Assembly: GCF_963974425.1 (NCBI RefSeq)
Contig: NZ_CAXBCK010000002.1
Location: 36,249-100,248, forward strand
Source of the DNA: Marixanthomonas sp963974425
Lineage (GTDB): Bacteria > Bacteroidota > Bacteroidia > Flavobacteriales > Flavobacteriaceae
DNA length: 64,000 nt
Direction of reading: 5' to 3'
The position numbers and the translations under genes were made by a program. The notes under the pieces are model-generated. The model saw only the letters and a list, made by a program, of their open reading frames with translations, had not been told where the DNA came from and searched no databases. Of the stretch, positions 54,797 to 63,964 are shown piece after piece. Numbering within the stretch: position 1 is the first letter of the stretch; every line of letters starts with the position of its first letter.

Positions 54797-57700
54797 TTAA
54801 TTGCCGTTTGGGTTTTGATCTTCAAACATTTTATTATAATCTGATATATTATACTCCTGTCCATTGTAATTCACATTTTGAAAGACACCGTCAGAGTTAA
54901 AGTTTATTTGAATGTCAGTATTAATCATTTCGGTTCCACCTTCGCCTGAAAGACTAGATGCAGGATTTCCTTGCAATGCACTAACACCTACAAACACAGA
55001 GTTTCCTGCACTATCGGTAATGAAGCTTTCAGTAGAGGGAAAGTTATCTCCACTTATGTTTGCAGATATACTCAAAACACCCGTTTCTTGATTAGATGAT
55101 ATTGAAAAAGCTCCATCAACATCTATATTTGGTGTGGCAAATGCAGGTGTGAGTGGGTTTGCCCCTTCCATTTCCGATTGGAAACTAACTTGTTTTGCTC
55201 CAGTACTTGTTTCTCCGATTTGCACATTTTTCAAAGCATTTCTGCTTGGGGCAGTATCTGTCCCTAAAAGTGGATGGTGTGTTGAGTCACTCGTTTGCGT
55301 TCCACCAGAAACGGCAGGCGTACTTTGATTAAAATCAATGTTAACCGCTTGCTTCATTCTTGATGTTACATTTTGTGAAGTTGTAAATCTTCTATTTGCT
55401 CCATCACCTGAAAATCCTCCGCCAAAACTTTTAAAAGGTGCAAAAGCCCTCGTATGGATGCTAACAGCCTCCAATCCTTCTAACTCAAAGTTTGCAATCA
55501 CTTTATTTTCAGCAAAATTATAAGGTGATTGATATGAGTAATCTTCAGCCAGGGGATCGATGTTCATAAACCTTCCAATGGCAGGATTATAATTTCTGTA
55601 CTTAAAAGATTCCCAGCCTAAATTGAGTTCATCCTGTCTTTCCTGTCCCTGGAACCCGTACTTGTAACTGCTACCCAAAAACGGGTTCACGGGGGTAAGC
55701 GCTATGGTACTGGTCTCAGGTAAGAAACTGATTTTCTTTTGGTCGCTATTGTAGCCTTTGTGTTCAAGGCCAAAAGGGTAATAATGGTTCTCTTCCAGTA
55801 TGGCAAGTTCGTTCGTCTGTGGGTCTTTGGTATATCTTACCCTTATATTTCCCAAGTGATCGGTGTAGTTATAGACATACTTATAGGTCACTATGGTGGG
55901 GCCACCACCTCCGCCCCCACCAAGTTGGTTTCGGACAGTTTTAACATACCCTTCGGCCGTAGGGAAAAAGTCCAAGGTATCATTGGTGTACTGGAAGCCT
56001 TCTCTATATTTTATACTTTTTGTTAGGGTACCTCCTTCGGTCACGCTTCTTTTCAATTTTAAGCCATCAGCTGTATAAAGATAATCAATAACCCCTTCAG
56101 TGCCAAAGGCAACTTTAACGGGTAAGTTTAGATGGTTATAGCTTATATCAGTAATTCCTTTGTATAAGTCTTCGGTAAGGTTTCCAAAATCATCATAAGT
56201 ATAAAAATCATCCCCATCCACCAGATTACCATCGTTAAATCCTTCAGGGTTATTTTCACTATCAAAAACGCTTGTTAGTCTGTTTCCATCATCATAATCG
56301 TAGTTAAGATCATCTATAGCAATGGGTGTACCGGTGACTTCCTGCGACCCGTTACGTTTTAATGTCAATATATTGCCGTTGCTATCATAGGTAAGGTGTT
56401 CATCAAAGCTTTGGTTGATCGGGTTGGCCGCATCTGGTTTTTGGTACCACGCATCCAAAAGGCGATTGGTATAATCGTAGCTATATCCGTACTTTCGTTT
56501 AATATTGTCACTGCTGGTACGCCAAAAGGTTTCGGCGATGTTGCCGTTGAAGAGTGGTTTAACTGCCCCGTTGATATCATTTTCCACCTCGGTATAATTT
56601 ATTTTAAAGGCAAATAGATCCAATGGTTCTCCTTGTTCAGCAAGATCTTCAAGATCATTGATTCCCGTTAGCCAGCCACGTACATTATAGGTATAGTCCA
56701 CTTTTTGAAAATAATTACCGCCCGTTACATCGGTTCCCCCTGTTTTTTTAACTTCAAGACGGCCAAGGTCGTCGTATTCGTTTTTAGCCAAAAGACGTTC
56801 AGAAAGGTTGTTCACTTTATGCCTATGTGTTGCCACCCGCATTTGACTGTCGTAAGTATAGGTGTCTCGAAGTATCAGTTCTGGTGTGCCACTTTCTTTT
56901 CGGTGCTTAGTAAGGGTATATATCGGGTTGCCTATAAAGTTATACTTGGTATCCGCTTGGGTGTAACCGCCTTGTGCATAGTTGGTTCGAACCCGTACGG
57001 CTCGTGATTTTCGATCATAAAGGGTATAACTGGTCTTGGCATCGGAGGTGTTTTCATCGGTTAGGATGCGTACCCAAGTCCCAGTGGGCATTCCATTGGG
57101 CTCGTTTGTTTTATCATAATAAACGGGGATGTCGCCATCGCCCACATTGCTAGGAATGCTGCTTGGGGCGCCCCAATAATCGTAATCATCATAATAATTC
57201 ACTGTCAGTACGTGATAGCCCGTAGTAGGATAAACATTATTTGTATATCCAAATTTTACCCCGTTTATGGTGCTAGTGCCTGTTTGTGTTTCGGATAGGG
57301 GTGTTGATGTAGTGCTTCCTTCCATTTGATCTATTGCTCCCCCACCTAACCAACCTGCAACCCATACGGTATAGGCCACACGATCAAAAGAGTCATATTT
57401 TGTACGTATGGAACCCAAGGCGCCATCCCCAAAGGGGGAAAGTACTGGTCCTTGAAAAATTGGTCGATCTAAAGGGTCATAACCGATAAACTCCGTTTGT
57501 CTTCCCGGTAGTTTTTTCTTTCTTAGTCGGTTACGATGGTCATAGGCATATTGATATCCTAAGTCGTCTAATAGATCATCAGCATTCCCATTTAAAATGC
57601 CCCCTACTATAATTTGCTCCGATAACTTGGGCGGGATGACGATAGCCAAGTTTCCATAATCGTCATATACATAATACGTATCTAAAGTTCTGGTAGGGTC

Positions 57701-58516
57701 TGGATCAACATCCCGTCCCGTCAAGGTTGTATAGTGTCGTTTTAAGACAACCCTCCCAAGTTTATCCTTAAATTCAACGATACTTCCCACGGTGTGCTTG
57801 TTTTCGTTGTTTTCATCATAGATAATGGTTTTATAAAGTTGGTTGGCAGGGTACTTTTCTTCATATTCCAGTTCGGGCAAAAATGAATTGTTGGCGGCAA
57901 TTGTAAAGTGGTGAACCTCTATTGAATTATTGGTCTGGTAGTTGAACTTGACCTCATGCTCGCTCAAGTCCATTCGCCAGTCATCACCTGGAGCTGCCTG
58001 TTTGAGCACCCTGTTGAGGGGCGATTCTTCAAATTTTTTTTGGGAATAAGGGTTCTGTGTTCCATAAAACGTAGAAGAACTGCCAAGGACTCCACTTTCA
58101 AAATCAAGCGATGAATTGCTCCTTGGATAAGGAAGGAATTCTTTTTCCTGCCTTCCCAGGGCGTCGTATTCAATATGCGTGATTAGGTCGCCCCCAGTAC
58201 CTCCTTGGTGTGCCGCTATTTGCTGAATAGGGCGCCCTAACCCATCGTAATAGGTAATATCGTTCTTTACTGCTGATTGACTAGGCTGTGATTGGGTAAC
58301 AATGGGTATCTTGTACGTTTTCGTCTTGACCCAATTATGGCCGGGGCTTTGTGCCATAGTGCTCAAGAAAAGGAACATAGTCAGCAATAATGTAAGTGTT
58401 CCCAATAAGGAAGAGACACGTTGATCGTTTCTATTTCTTATTAATGTTAATTGATTGTTAATATAATAGATATAAGTAATTGTTTTCAAAATGCTGTTTT
58501 TTAGGTCAGGACTCAA
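54797..58516 (-). CDS. RHS-family polymorphic toxin (DUF6443) with tip Y
   Basis: 1239 residues. A long N-terminal stretch ends in a hydrophobic export segment (SSLLGTLTLLLTMFLFLSTMAQ). DUF6443 follows (HNWVKTKTYKIPI, YYDGLGRPIQQIAAHQG), then many YD repeats (YTYDSQMRVATHRHKVN, TYDDFGNLTEDLY) that should form the RHS cocoon. The conserved end of the core is HLGNIRVRY and YYPFGLEHKGYN. At Y951 the sequence crosses junction 1 (SYKYGFQGQERQDE) into the tip encoded by element copy 2: the IDPLAEDYSYQSPYNF ending and the DUF3238-like toxin domain. It starts five bases after the upstream RHS-associated gene, so it is co-transcribed. Confidence 0.88.
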   Translation of the reverse strand: MSPDLKNSILKTITYIYYINNQLTLIRNRNDQRVSSLLGTLTLLLTMFLFLSTMAQSPGHNWVKTKTYKIPIVTQSQPSQSAVKNDITYYDGLGRPIQQIAAHQGGTGGDLITHIEYDALGRQEKEFLPYPRSNSSLDFESGVLGSSSTFYGTQNPYSQKKFEESPLNRVLKQAAPGDDWRMDLSEHEVKFNYQTNNSIEVHHFTIAANNSFLPELEYEEKYPANQLYKTIIYDENNENKHTVGSIVEFKDKLGRVVLKRHYTTLTGRDVDPDPTRTLDTYYVYDDYGNLAIVIPPKLSEQIIVGGILNGNADDLLDDLGYQYAYDHRNRLRKKKLPGRQTEFIGYDPLDRPIFQGPVLSPFGDGALGSIRTKYDSFDRVAYTVWVAGWLGGGAIDQMEGSTTSTPLSETQTGTSTINGVKFGYTNNVYPTTGYHVLTVNYYDDYDYWGAPSSIPSNVGDGDIPVYYDKTNEPNGMPTGTWVRILTDENTSDAKTSYTLYDRKSRAVRVRTNYAQGGYTQADTKYNFIGNPIYTLTKHRKESGTPELILRDTYTYDSQMRVATHRHKVNNLSERLLAKNEYDDLGRLEVKKTGGTDVTGGNYFQKVDYTYNVRGWLTGINDLEDLAEQGEPLDLFAFKINYTEVENDINGAVKPLFNGNIAETFWRTSSDNIKRKYGYSYDYTNRLLDAWYQKPDAANPINQSFDEHLTYDSNGNILTLKRNGSQEVTGTPIAIDDLNYDYDDGNRLTSVFDSENNPEGFNDGNLVDGDDFYTYDDFGNLTEDLYKGITDISYNHLNLPVKVAFGTEGVIDYLYTADGLKLKRSVTEGGTLTKSIKYREGFQYTNDTLDFFPTAEGYVKTVRNQLGGGGGGGPTIVTYKYVYNYTDHLGNIRVRYTKDPQTNELAILEENHYYPFGLEHKGYNSDQKKISFLPETSTIALTPVNPFLGSSYKYGFQGQERQDELNLGWESFKYRNYNPAIGRFMNIDPLAEDYSYQSPYNFAENKVIANFELEGLEAVSIHTRAFAPFKSFGGGFSGDGANRRFTTSQNVTSRMKQAVNIDFNQSTPAVSGGTQTSDSTHHPLLGTDTAPSRNALKNVQIGETSTGAKQVSFQSEMEGANPLTPAFATPNIDVDGAFSISSNQETGVLSISANISGDNFPSTESFITDSAGNSVFVGVSALQGNPASSLSGEGGTEMINTDIQINFNSDGVFQNVNYNGQEYNISDYNKMFEDQNPNGN
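55656..55666 (-). other. Junction 1: attL-like site in the rhs core
   Basis: TACAAGTACGG with the rhs core GGTAGCAGT on its 5' side and tip Y on its 3' side. The reading frame runs through it without interruption (codons for Y951, K952, Y953 and G954). It corresponds to the hybrid site made from the chromosomal core and the element's tip end. Confidence 0.8.
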
Positions 58517-58521
58517 TTCTC

Positions 58522-61500
58522 TTATTGTGATTTGTAGTGATATTCGTGTTTTTTGATCATCTGTTTCTCATCGTTTTTCAACCATTCCAAACGGCCGAAC
58601 TCATCATATTCAAAATATTGAGTATTACCCTTGGGATCAGTCACGCTTGTTATACCATTGAGGGGTTTGTAAGTAAAAGTCGTCACTTTAGCATCTGGTA
58701 AACTATTTCGTAAGTTGTTCAAAGCATTGAGAAGCGACTGCTCATTGGGATTGGAACTGTTTGATTCGTATATGACATCATTGCGCAAGTTTGTATCAAT
58801 TGAGCCATAGGAGCTATTCTCAATCTTGGCGATGGGAAATTGACCGTTGTATCCCCAAATGTATGCGGTAGGGGTGCCAATTACTTTTGTTATCTGTATG
58901 GGGTTGCCATCACTGTTTACTATATATTTTGCTATTTTTTCAGCACCCGTATCCACGTAGCTCGGTCCTCCGGTATGTGTACCTTGACCTCGATTGTAGC
59001 GGTATAGCGATTTGATGTTCCCGTTGTGGAATTCCCAAAACTCCCCGAGTATATACAGGGAATTGTTGTAAACCTTTTTACTTACCACTGATGAGGCGGG
59101 CACGCCCGTTAGGGTAGGCTCGCCTGGAAAATCTTCTGGGTATTCGTAATCAACACTTATCTTTTCGGCATCGGGGTCGTTCATAAAAAGATTGATATTG
59201 TCATTAGCATCCAAGGTTGCGCCATACCGATGGTCGATGGTCTCTTTTGTTACCAGATGGTTTTGGTTATGCTGATATGTGGTGACATTTGCAATAATTT
59301 TGTTGTTGAACTTCTTTATGGTTATCGTGGAGTCGAGTATTTTACTTGAAGTTTCATATTCATATTGATTGGTTTGTGTGGGCTGACTGTATGCTGGCAC
59401 AGGCCTAAGCAAATAATTTCCGGCATTACATTGATAATATTCATAAACAGTTGCATTCTGAAGTGTTGGCGTCATAAAAAGCATCTCTTCATGGGCATAA
59501 CCAATATATTTATTGCTTTGAGCTTCCATTAAATGATTATCACTGTCAAAAACTCGGCGTTTTTTAAGATAACCTCCTCGTATTCTTTTAAAGCCCTCTA
59601 TGCCTTCGTATTCTTCTACAATCTTGCTTTCTTTATTTGTATTTTTAAAAATTGTTTCTACCTTAGAATAATAGTATCCATCTTTTTTCTGTGATCCTGG
59701 CAATAAGATAACCTCAGTAGAAAAAATGTCTTGACCAGCGATTTCTTTAAAAAAGTCTGATGATATGATTTCTGAAGTAAAATGATGGACACTGCCTAAA
59801 TAGTTGAAAGATTTGTGATTATAGACGGTCTCCGTTTCGTCAAAATCCTTTATATCTTTAATCCGTAAACCACCATAATAATGTTCTTGAAAGATTATGT
59901 TATCATTTTTATCAATCTTTTTTTGATGCCAATTCAAGTCAACACTTATAAAAGGGTCAGATGAGGTATAGGGAGGAAAAAAATGTGTATGAACCCTTAG
60001 CTGCACAAGATAAACACCATTTTCTGTAGGTAATGGTAAACTAGGACTATCAAAAGATGTATACGTAACCTCCGGTAAAAACCTTTTATTCCAATCTATT
60101 TGTTCTCCAACATTTCCATTGTATTTATACAAATATATTTTGGCAACACGAAAATCCTCTTGTCCACATACTTGACAGCCTATTATATTTGAAAGGTCTA
60201 ATTTGCCAACTGTTTCATCAAATCGGAACAATGCACTGAAGGTTTTATAAATAGCAGGGGCTTCTGGGTCTTGAGAATCATCGAATGATGTACTAATGGC
60301 ACCTCCCATTTTTTCAATAATAGGTTCTGATATATTTTCTCCTTCTGCATTTACTTCGTATTCAAACTCTGATCTTCCGCCTGTCGGATAGTAAACTTTT
60401 TTAAGAACACCTATATCAATATAATTTTCATCAAAATATCGATCAGAGAGTATATCGTATCCGGGATAAGTAACAACGGGACCTGAATTTGGATCAATTA
60501 TCGTGGTTCTTTTACGGTTTAAAGTACTTGCGGTCTTTGGCAACAAGGACAAATTATATTGCCCATTATAATATCCTTTGTAATCTTTGGAAAAACTATC
60601 TGGATTTGGAAGGCTTCCGTCTTCATATTCAAAATGATAGGGGGGCTTAAAGCTTCCATCTGCTCCTTTTTCTTTTACCTCAGTTAATTTAAGTCTCGAA
60701 TATAGCCCATCAAACACATCGTACCCGAGATGGAATTCCCGAACATAATTTTTAACAAGGTCAGTGATGATAATTTTATCGATCCTTTTGTCCCAGCCAT
60801 CTACCCCGTGACCGTTGGCACTGCCGTCTGTATATATAAACTCAACCTCAACCTTATCCGTCGAGATACGTTTTAATAATTGATTGGTTGTCTCCTGTTG
60901 TAATCCTGTACCATGGATTTTATCGTTCTTTAGCTGGGAGTTTCCTTCATCTTGACAGTTTAACGGAAACGTACAGGTTGTAGGGCTACAATTAGACGAT
61001 GAAACCATCCGTTGCGAGACCGGGTTCCTATCATAGGTATAAGTATAGGAATCATATTCAAACGTTATGGTCTTACCGTTTTTGGTAGTGATTTCGTTCA
61101 GCATCCAGCCAACATCTTCTAATTCATTCGTAATGTTTATATTGGTCTCACCCTGGACGTAAAATCGAGTGTCAACTTTATTTGTTTCAATGTCATTCCC
61201 AAATTCAAAAGAATTTCCATTCATATCGTTAATTGTAAATCCATTACGATTCCCAGAAACCTCTAATTTATCCCTAAACTCTTTTAATACAGTTCCATCA
61301 GGGTTGTACATAAAACCACCTGAATAAGTAAGAAAATTATATGAAAAATCGTCTGGCCAGTTATCATGAAGTGTCAAGAATGGCTGTAATACATTAACTT
61401 GTTGATCATAACTGTTATAATCAAAATTACTATAATCGTCCAACCATTCGTCAAAGTAACTCAAATTTGTTCCATTAATCCATCCGTGAGATGTATATGT

Positions 61501-61866
61501 ACTAAAATCATCTTTGTCATTTATAGTTCGGGAAATCATACCCCCTGCATTGAGCGACCATTTTAACCCCACTGTAGATGATATATCATCTACCTTTATC
61601 CCTGTGGCTGAATAGTTAAGACTGATAGGAACCTTGACCCCATCCTCCACTATGGTGTAAATAGGGATGGATATGTTGGGTTGTCCTGTGGAAGTGTTTA
61701 CCTGAAGTTTGCCGTATTGATTAAAGGTGGAAGCATTTGGCGTAGGAGGTATTATATTGGCATAAGGATCGGTAGAATAGGAGTTGAAGCTGTTCCCATC
61801 TCCATTTTGTGCTAACAAACCAGAGCATGTGAATAATAGAATGATTATGAAAGAATTGAATTTCAT
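58522..61866 (-). CDS. Secreted RHS-associated YD-repeat protein
   Basis: 1114 residues with a signal peptide (MKFNSFIIILLFTCSGLLAQ). The early conserved part reads GQPNISIPIYTIVEDGVKVPISLNY and GLKWSLNAGGMISR, typical of the large proteins encoded before DUF6443 RHS genes in Bacteroidota. The C-terminal part has YD-type repeats (ITSVTDPKGNTQYFEYDEFGRLEWLKNDE). It lacks a toxin tip. It may help export or assemble the RHS protein or form the other half of a shell. It lies between the T9SS gene and the RHS gene in one operon. Confidence 0.78.
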   Translation of the reverse strand: MKFNSFIIILLFTCSGLLAQNGDGNSFNSYSTDPYANIIPPTPNASTFNQYGKLQVNTSTGQPNISIPIYTIVEDGVKVPISLNYSATGIKVDDISSTVGLKWSLNAGGMISRTINDKDDFSTYTSHGWINGTNLSYFDEWLDDYSNFDYNSYDQQVNVLQPFLTLHDNWPDDFSYNFLTYSGGFMYNPDGTVLKEFRDKLEVSGNRNGFTINDMNGNSFEFGNDIETNKVDTRFYVQGETNINITNELEDVGWMLNEITTKNGKTITFEYDSYTYTYDRNPVSQRMVSSSNCSPTTCTFPLNCQDEGNSQLKNDKIHGTGLQQETTNQLLKRISTDKVEVEFIYTDGSANGHGVDGWDKRIDKIIITDLVKNYVREFHLGYDVFDGLYSRLKLTEVKEKGADGSFKPPYHFEYEDGSLPNPDSFSKDYKGYYNGQYNLSLLPKTASTLNRKRTTIIDPNSGPVVTYPGYDILSDRYFDENYIDIGVLKKVYYPTGGRSEFEYEVNAEGENISEPIIEKMGGAISTSFDDSQDPEAPAIYKTFSALFRFDETVGKLDLSNIIGCQVCGQEDFRVAKIYLYKYNGNVGEQIDWNKRFLPEVTYTSFDSPSLPLPTENGVYLVQLRVHTHFFPPYTSSDPFISVDLNWHQKKIDKNDNIIFQEHYYGGLRIKDIKDFDETETVYNHKSFNYLGSVHHFTSEIISSDFFKEIAGQDIFSTEVILLPGSQKKDGYYYSKVETIFKNTNKESKIVEEYEGIEGFKRIRGGYLKKRRVFDSDNHLMEAQSNKYIGYAHEEMLFMTPTLQNATVYEYYQCNAGNYLLRPVPAYSQPTQTNQYEYETSSKILDSTITIKKFNNKIIANVTTYQHNQNHLVTKETIDHRYGATLDANDNINLFMNDPDAEKISVDYEYPEDFPGEPTLTGVPASSVVSKKVYNNSLYILGEFWEFHNGNIKSLYRYNRGQGTHTGGPSYVDTGAEKIAKYIVNSDGNPIQITKVIGTPTAYIWGYNGQFPIAKIENSSYGSIDTNLRNDVIYESNSSNPNEQSLLNALNNLRNSLPDAKVTTFTYKPLNGITSVTDPKGNTQYFEYDEFGRLEWLKNDEKQMIKKHEYHYKSQ

Positions 61867-61894
61867 GATGTTTTTTTATTTTGTGTGATTGTGA

Positions 61895-63475
61895 TTAGTC
61901 TTTTTTGAGAATTTTAACCGAATCGCTCCCTACATTGGTTTCGATATTAACAAGGTACACACCGATAGGTAACCCCCGTAAATCCACTGGTAAAGTACGG
62001 CTTGACAAAATATAATGTTGAAGTTGCCTGCCCCTGATATCGTAAAGAAAGGCTTCGCCCGTTTCAAACTCAGAGGTGATGATGACATTTGTAAAACCAC
62101 TTGTTGGATTTGGATAAGCTTCCGCCATTGAGCTAGTCTCGTCGTCATCTTTGTCCTTGTCTCCCAGTTTTACCACCCAAAAATCATGACGGCCCTGCGA
62201 GCTGTTGCGCTCTCCCGAGACCACTCCATTGCTGGTTCCTGCCAAGACATAACCACCGTCACGTGTTTCCACAAGACGTTGAAGCACATCATCTCCATTG
62301 CTGCCCACTTCTTGTCGCCATTTCTCTTCGCCTTCAGTATCTATTTTAATGGCAACATAGTCATTGATGCCCTTGCTATCATTGCGTTTGAGACCCACTT
62401 TTTCACTTTTGGCATATCCACCCAAGAGGATGGTGCCATCTTTGTTTTCTTCTATACTGGAGAGCATATCGTATTCGCCTATGTCGTAGGTTTCTTCCCA
62501 AATAATGGTGCCGGAATCATCGAGTTTAAATATCCAAAAGTCTGTACCGTTTTTATTATTGGCTTGTTTTATTGTACTACTTTGGGAGGAAGAAACACCG
62601 CCTACGATTATGTTGCCGTCTTTAAGTTGGAGTGCCGCATAGGGATGGTCGTCACCCTCGCCCCCAAATGATTTTTGCCATAATAAATTGCCCTTTCCAT
62701 CTAGGCGCAAAAGCCAATAATCACCACTGCCAAGGGGTTCTGTGGTCTTATTGCCATCTTCCCCGGAATTGCTGTACCCTAAAACATAGACACCATTTTG
62801 TGGCGCAGGGCATATTGCCTCAACTTCATCAACATATTTTCCTCCAAAACTTATGTCCCATTCCACTTCTCCCGAGGTGTTGAGCCGTATAACCCAATAA
62901 TCTTTATTTCCAAAACTTTTCCCTTTTTTTTGTACTGTCATCGGTGAAGAGGATGAACCTGCAATAAGATACCCGCCCATTGGCATTTCTATAGCTGTTT
63001 TCAATATATCACTACCAGAGCCACCCAATGTCTTTTGCCATTGCTCAGAACCATCGGCATTGAGCTTTATAACCCAAAAATCCTCAAGCCCTAATGCCTT
63101 CTCCTTCTTGTAGTCGCTTATGGAGGAAGTGCTGCTTCCTGCAAGCAAAAAGCCCCCGTCCCTTGTGGTAAGAACTTTATTAAGTAGGTCAAGCCCATCA
63201 CCACCAAAACTTTTTTGCCAATCCAGGCCGCCGTGTTCATCCATTTTCCAAATCCAGTAGTCGAGGTTGCCTATATTTTTATCTTGTTTATTACCGCTTT
63301 TATCTGATACAGAGCTTCCAGCCAAAATAAAACCAAAATCATCTGTGGGCTGTGCATCGAACAAGTATTCCGCTTGCAATCCACCGAGGGACTTTTCCCA
63401 TAGAACATCTTGGGCGTTCAGGGATGATGAAATATTAAGAAAAAAGAGAAAGGTAAGAGTAGATAAGTGTTTCAT
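61895..63475 (-). CDS. T9SS-sorted beta-propeller-like protein
   Basis: 526 residues. Signal peptide MKHLSTLTFLFFLNISSSLNA. At least seven repeats of about 55 residues follow, with W-x-K-SFGG-x-G-D and DGGFLLAGSS type motifs, probably a beta-propeller. The C-terminal 75 residues are a type A T9SS sorting domain (AYPNPTSGFTNVIITSE, IRGRQLQHY, GLPIGVYLVNIETN, KILKKD). It would be exported through the type IX system and attached to the surface. As first gene of the rhs operon it may anchor the RHS proteins or bind target cells; that is inference. Confidence 0.88.
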   Translation of the reverse strand: MKHLSTLTFLFFLNISSSLNAQDVLWEKSLGGLQAEYLFDAQPTDDFGFILAGSSVSDKSGNKQDKNIGNLDYWIWKMDEHGGLDWQKSFGGDGLDLLNKVLTTRDGGFLLAGSSTSSISDYKKEKALGLEDFWVIKLNADGSEQWQKTLGGSGSDILKTAIEMPMGGYLIAGSSSSPMTVQKKGKSFGNKDYWVIRLNTSGEVEWDISFGGKYVDEVEAICPAPQNGVYVLGYSNSGEDGNKTTEPLGSGDYWLLRLDGKGNLLWQKSFGGEGDDHPYAALQLKDGNIIVGGVSSSQSSTIKQANNKNGTDFWIFKLDDSGTIIWEETYDIGEYDMLSSIEENKDGTILLGGYAKSEKVGLKRNDSKGINDYVAIKIDTEGEEKWRQEVGSNGDDVLQRLVETRDGGYVLAGTSNGVVSGERNSSQGRHDFWVVKLGDKDKDDDETSSMAEAYPNPTSGFTNVIITSEFETGEAFLYDIRGRQLQHYILSSRTLPVDLRGLPIGVYLVNIETNVGSDSVKILKKD

Positions 63476-63494
63476 ATAGAAATATTTCTTCCTA

Positions 63495-63502
63495 CAAAAC
63501 TA
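63495..63502 (-). promoter_or_regulatory. Possible promoter box of the rhs operon
   Basis: TAGTTTTG on the minus strand fits the TAnnTTTG -7 consensus and lies about 20 bases before the T9SS gene start. I see no good -33 TTG at the right distance, so the assignment is weak. Confidence 0.35.
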
Positions 63503-63538
63503 AAGTTATAATCTCCGTAAAACATGTTAATAAACTGT

Positions 63539-63590
63539 TAATCAGGAAAAAGCCCCCTTATAAAAAGGGGTTTTTCCTGATTTTTTAAAA
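63539..63590. terminator. Bidirectional terminator near the right island end
   Basis: AATCAGGAAAAA-GCCCC pairs with GGGG-TTTTTCCTGATT (63539-63582), with a T-run on the plus strand. It insulates the rhs operon from the right end of the island. The rest of 63591-63824 holds no gene. Confidence 0.8.
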
Positions 63591-63824
63591 TAGATGTAAA
63601 CAATTGAATTTAAATACGCCTTTAAAGAGGTTCAAAAAAAGAGATGTTAGGAACTTACTGAAGATTAGGTTTTCCTAAATGTATTTAAAAGTTAAGCGAT
63701 ATAGAAAATAGCATGATTAGGTAATATACTCAGACACAATTCTATTTAATTAACATACCTTATTTGTTTTAGTAATTTGATTCTTTTTATATAAACTGAC
63801 AAAAAATGGTTTTTGTCATTAAAA

Positions 63825-63844
63825 TTACCGCACGATTACCGCAC
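63825..63844. repeat. Right arm-type integrase sites
   Basis: TTACCGCACGATTACCGCAC, identical to 7223-7242 and in the same orientation. It lies 104 bp inside the right core site, matching the 112 bp at the left end. Together they frame the island. Confidence 0.7.
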
Positions 63845-63850
63845 AAAACA

Positions 63851-63878
63851 AAAAAAGCCCATCCGTTTGGATAAGCTT
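63851..63878 (-). terminator. Island-borne terminator serving tRNA-Asp
   Basis: On the minus strand GCTT-AATCC-type stem (ATCC/GGAT with outer GCTT/AAGC, 63855-63878, two mismatched pairs) is followed by a run of T. It lies about 70 bases downstream of the tRNA 3' end but inside the island, so it replaces the native terminator stranded at 7042-7081. Confidence 0.6.
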
Positions 63879-63947
63879 CTCATCGGTCTAATTTCTTAAA
63901 CCACAGTTAGTTAAATCAAATTAACTAACTCAACACAACATTTTAAT

Positions 63948-63964
63948 TGCGGTCTGGACGAGAC
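63948..63964. other. attR core of the island (within tRNA-Asp)
   Basis: TGCGGTCTGGACGAGAC, the same 17 bp as at 7095-7111. Here it continues into the T-arm and anticodon arm of an intact tRNA-Asp, so the island restored the gene's 3' end on integration. Confidence 0.85.

Larger units (their letters stand above)
48979..55666. mobile_element. RHS tip-carrying element, copy 2 (6688 bp)
   Basis: Second unit, directly abutting copy 1 in the same orientation, with the same length. Its toxin tip is the one fused in frame to the RHS core, while copy 1's tip is an orphan. Direct tandem copies are what repeated site-specific integration, or unequal recombination between them, would produce. Assembly duplication cannot be excluded from this sequence alone. 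Confidence 0.8.
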
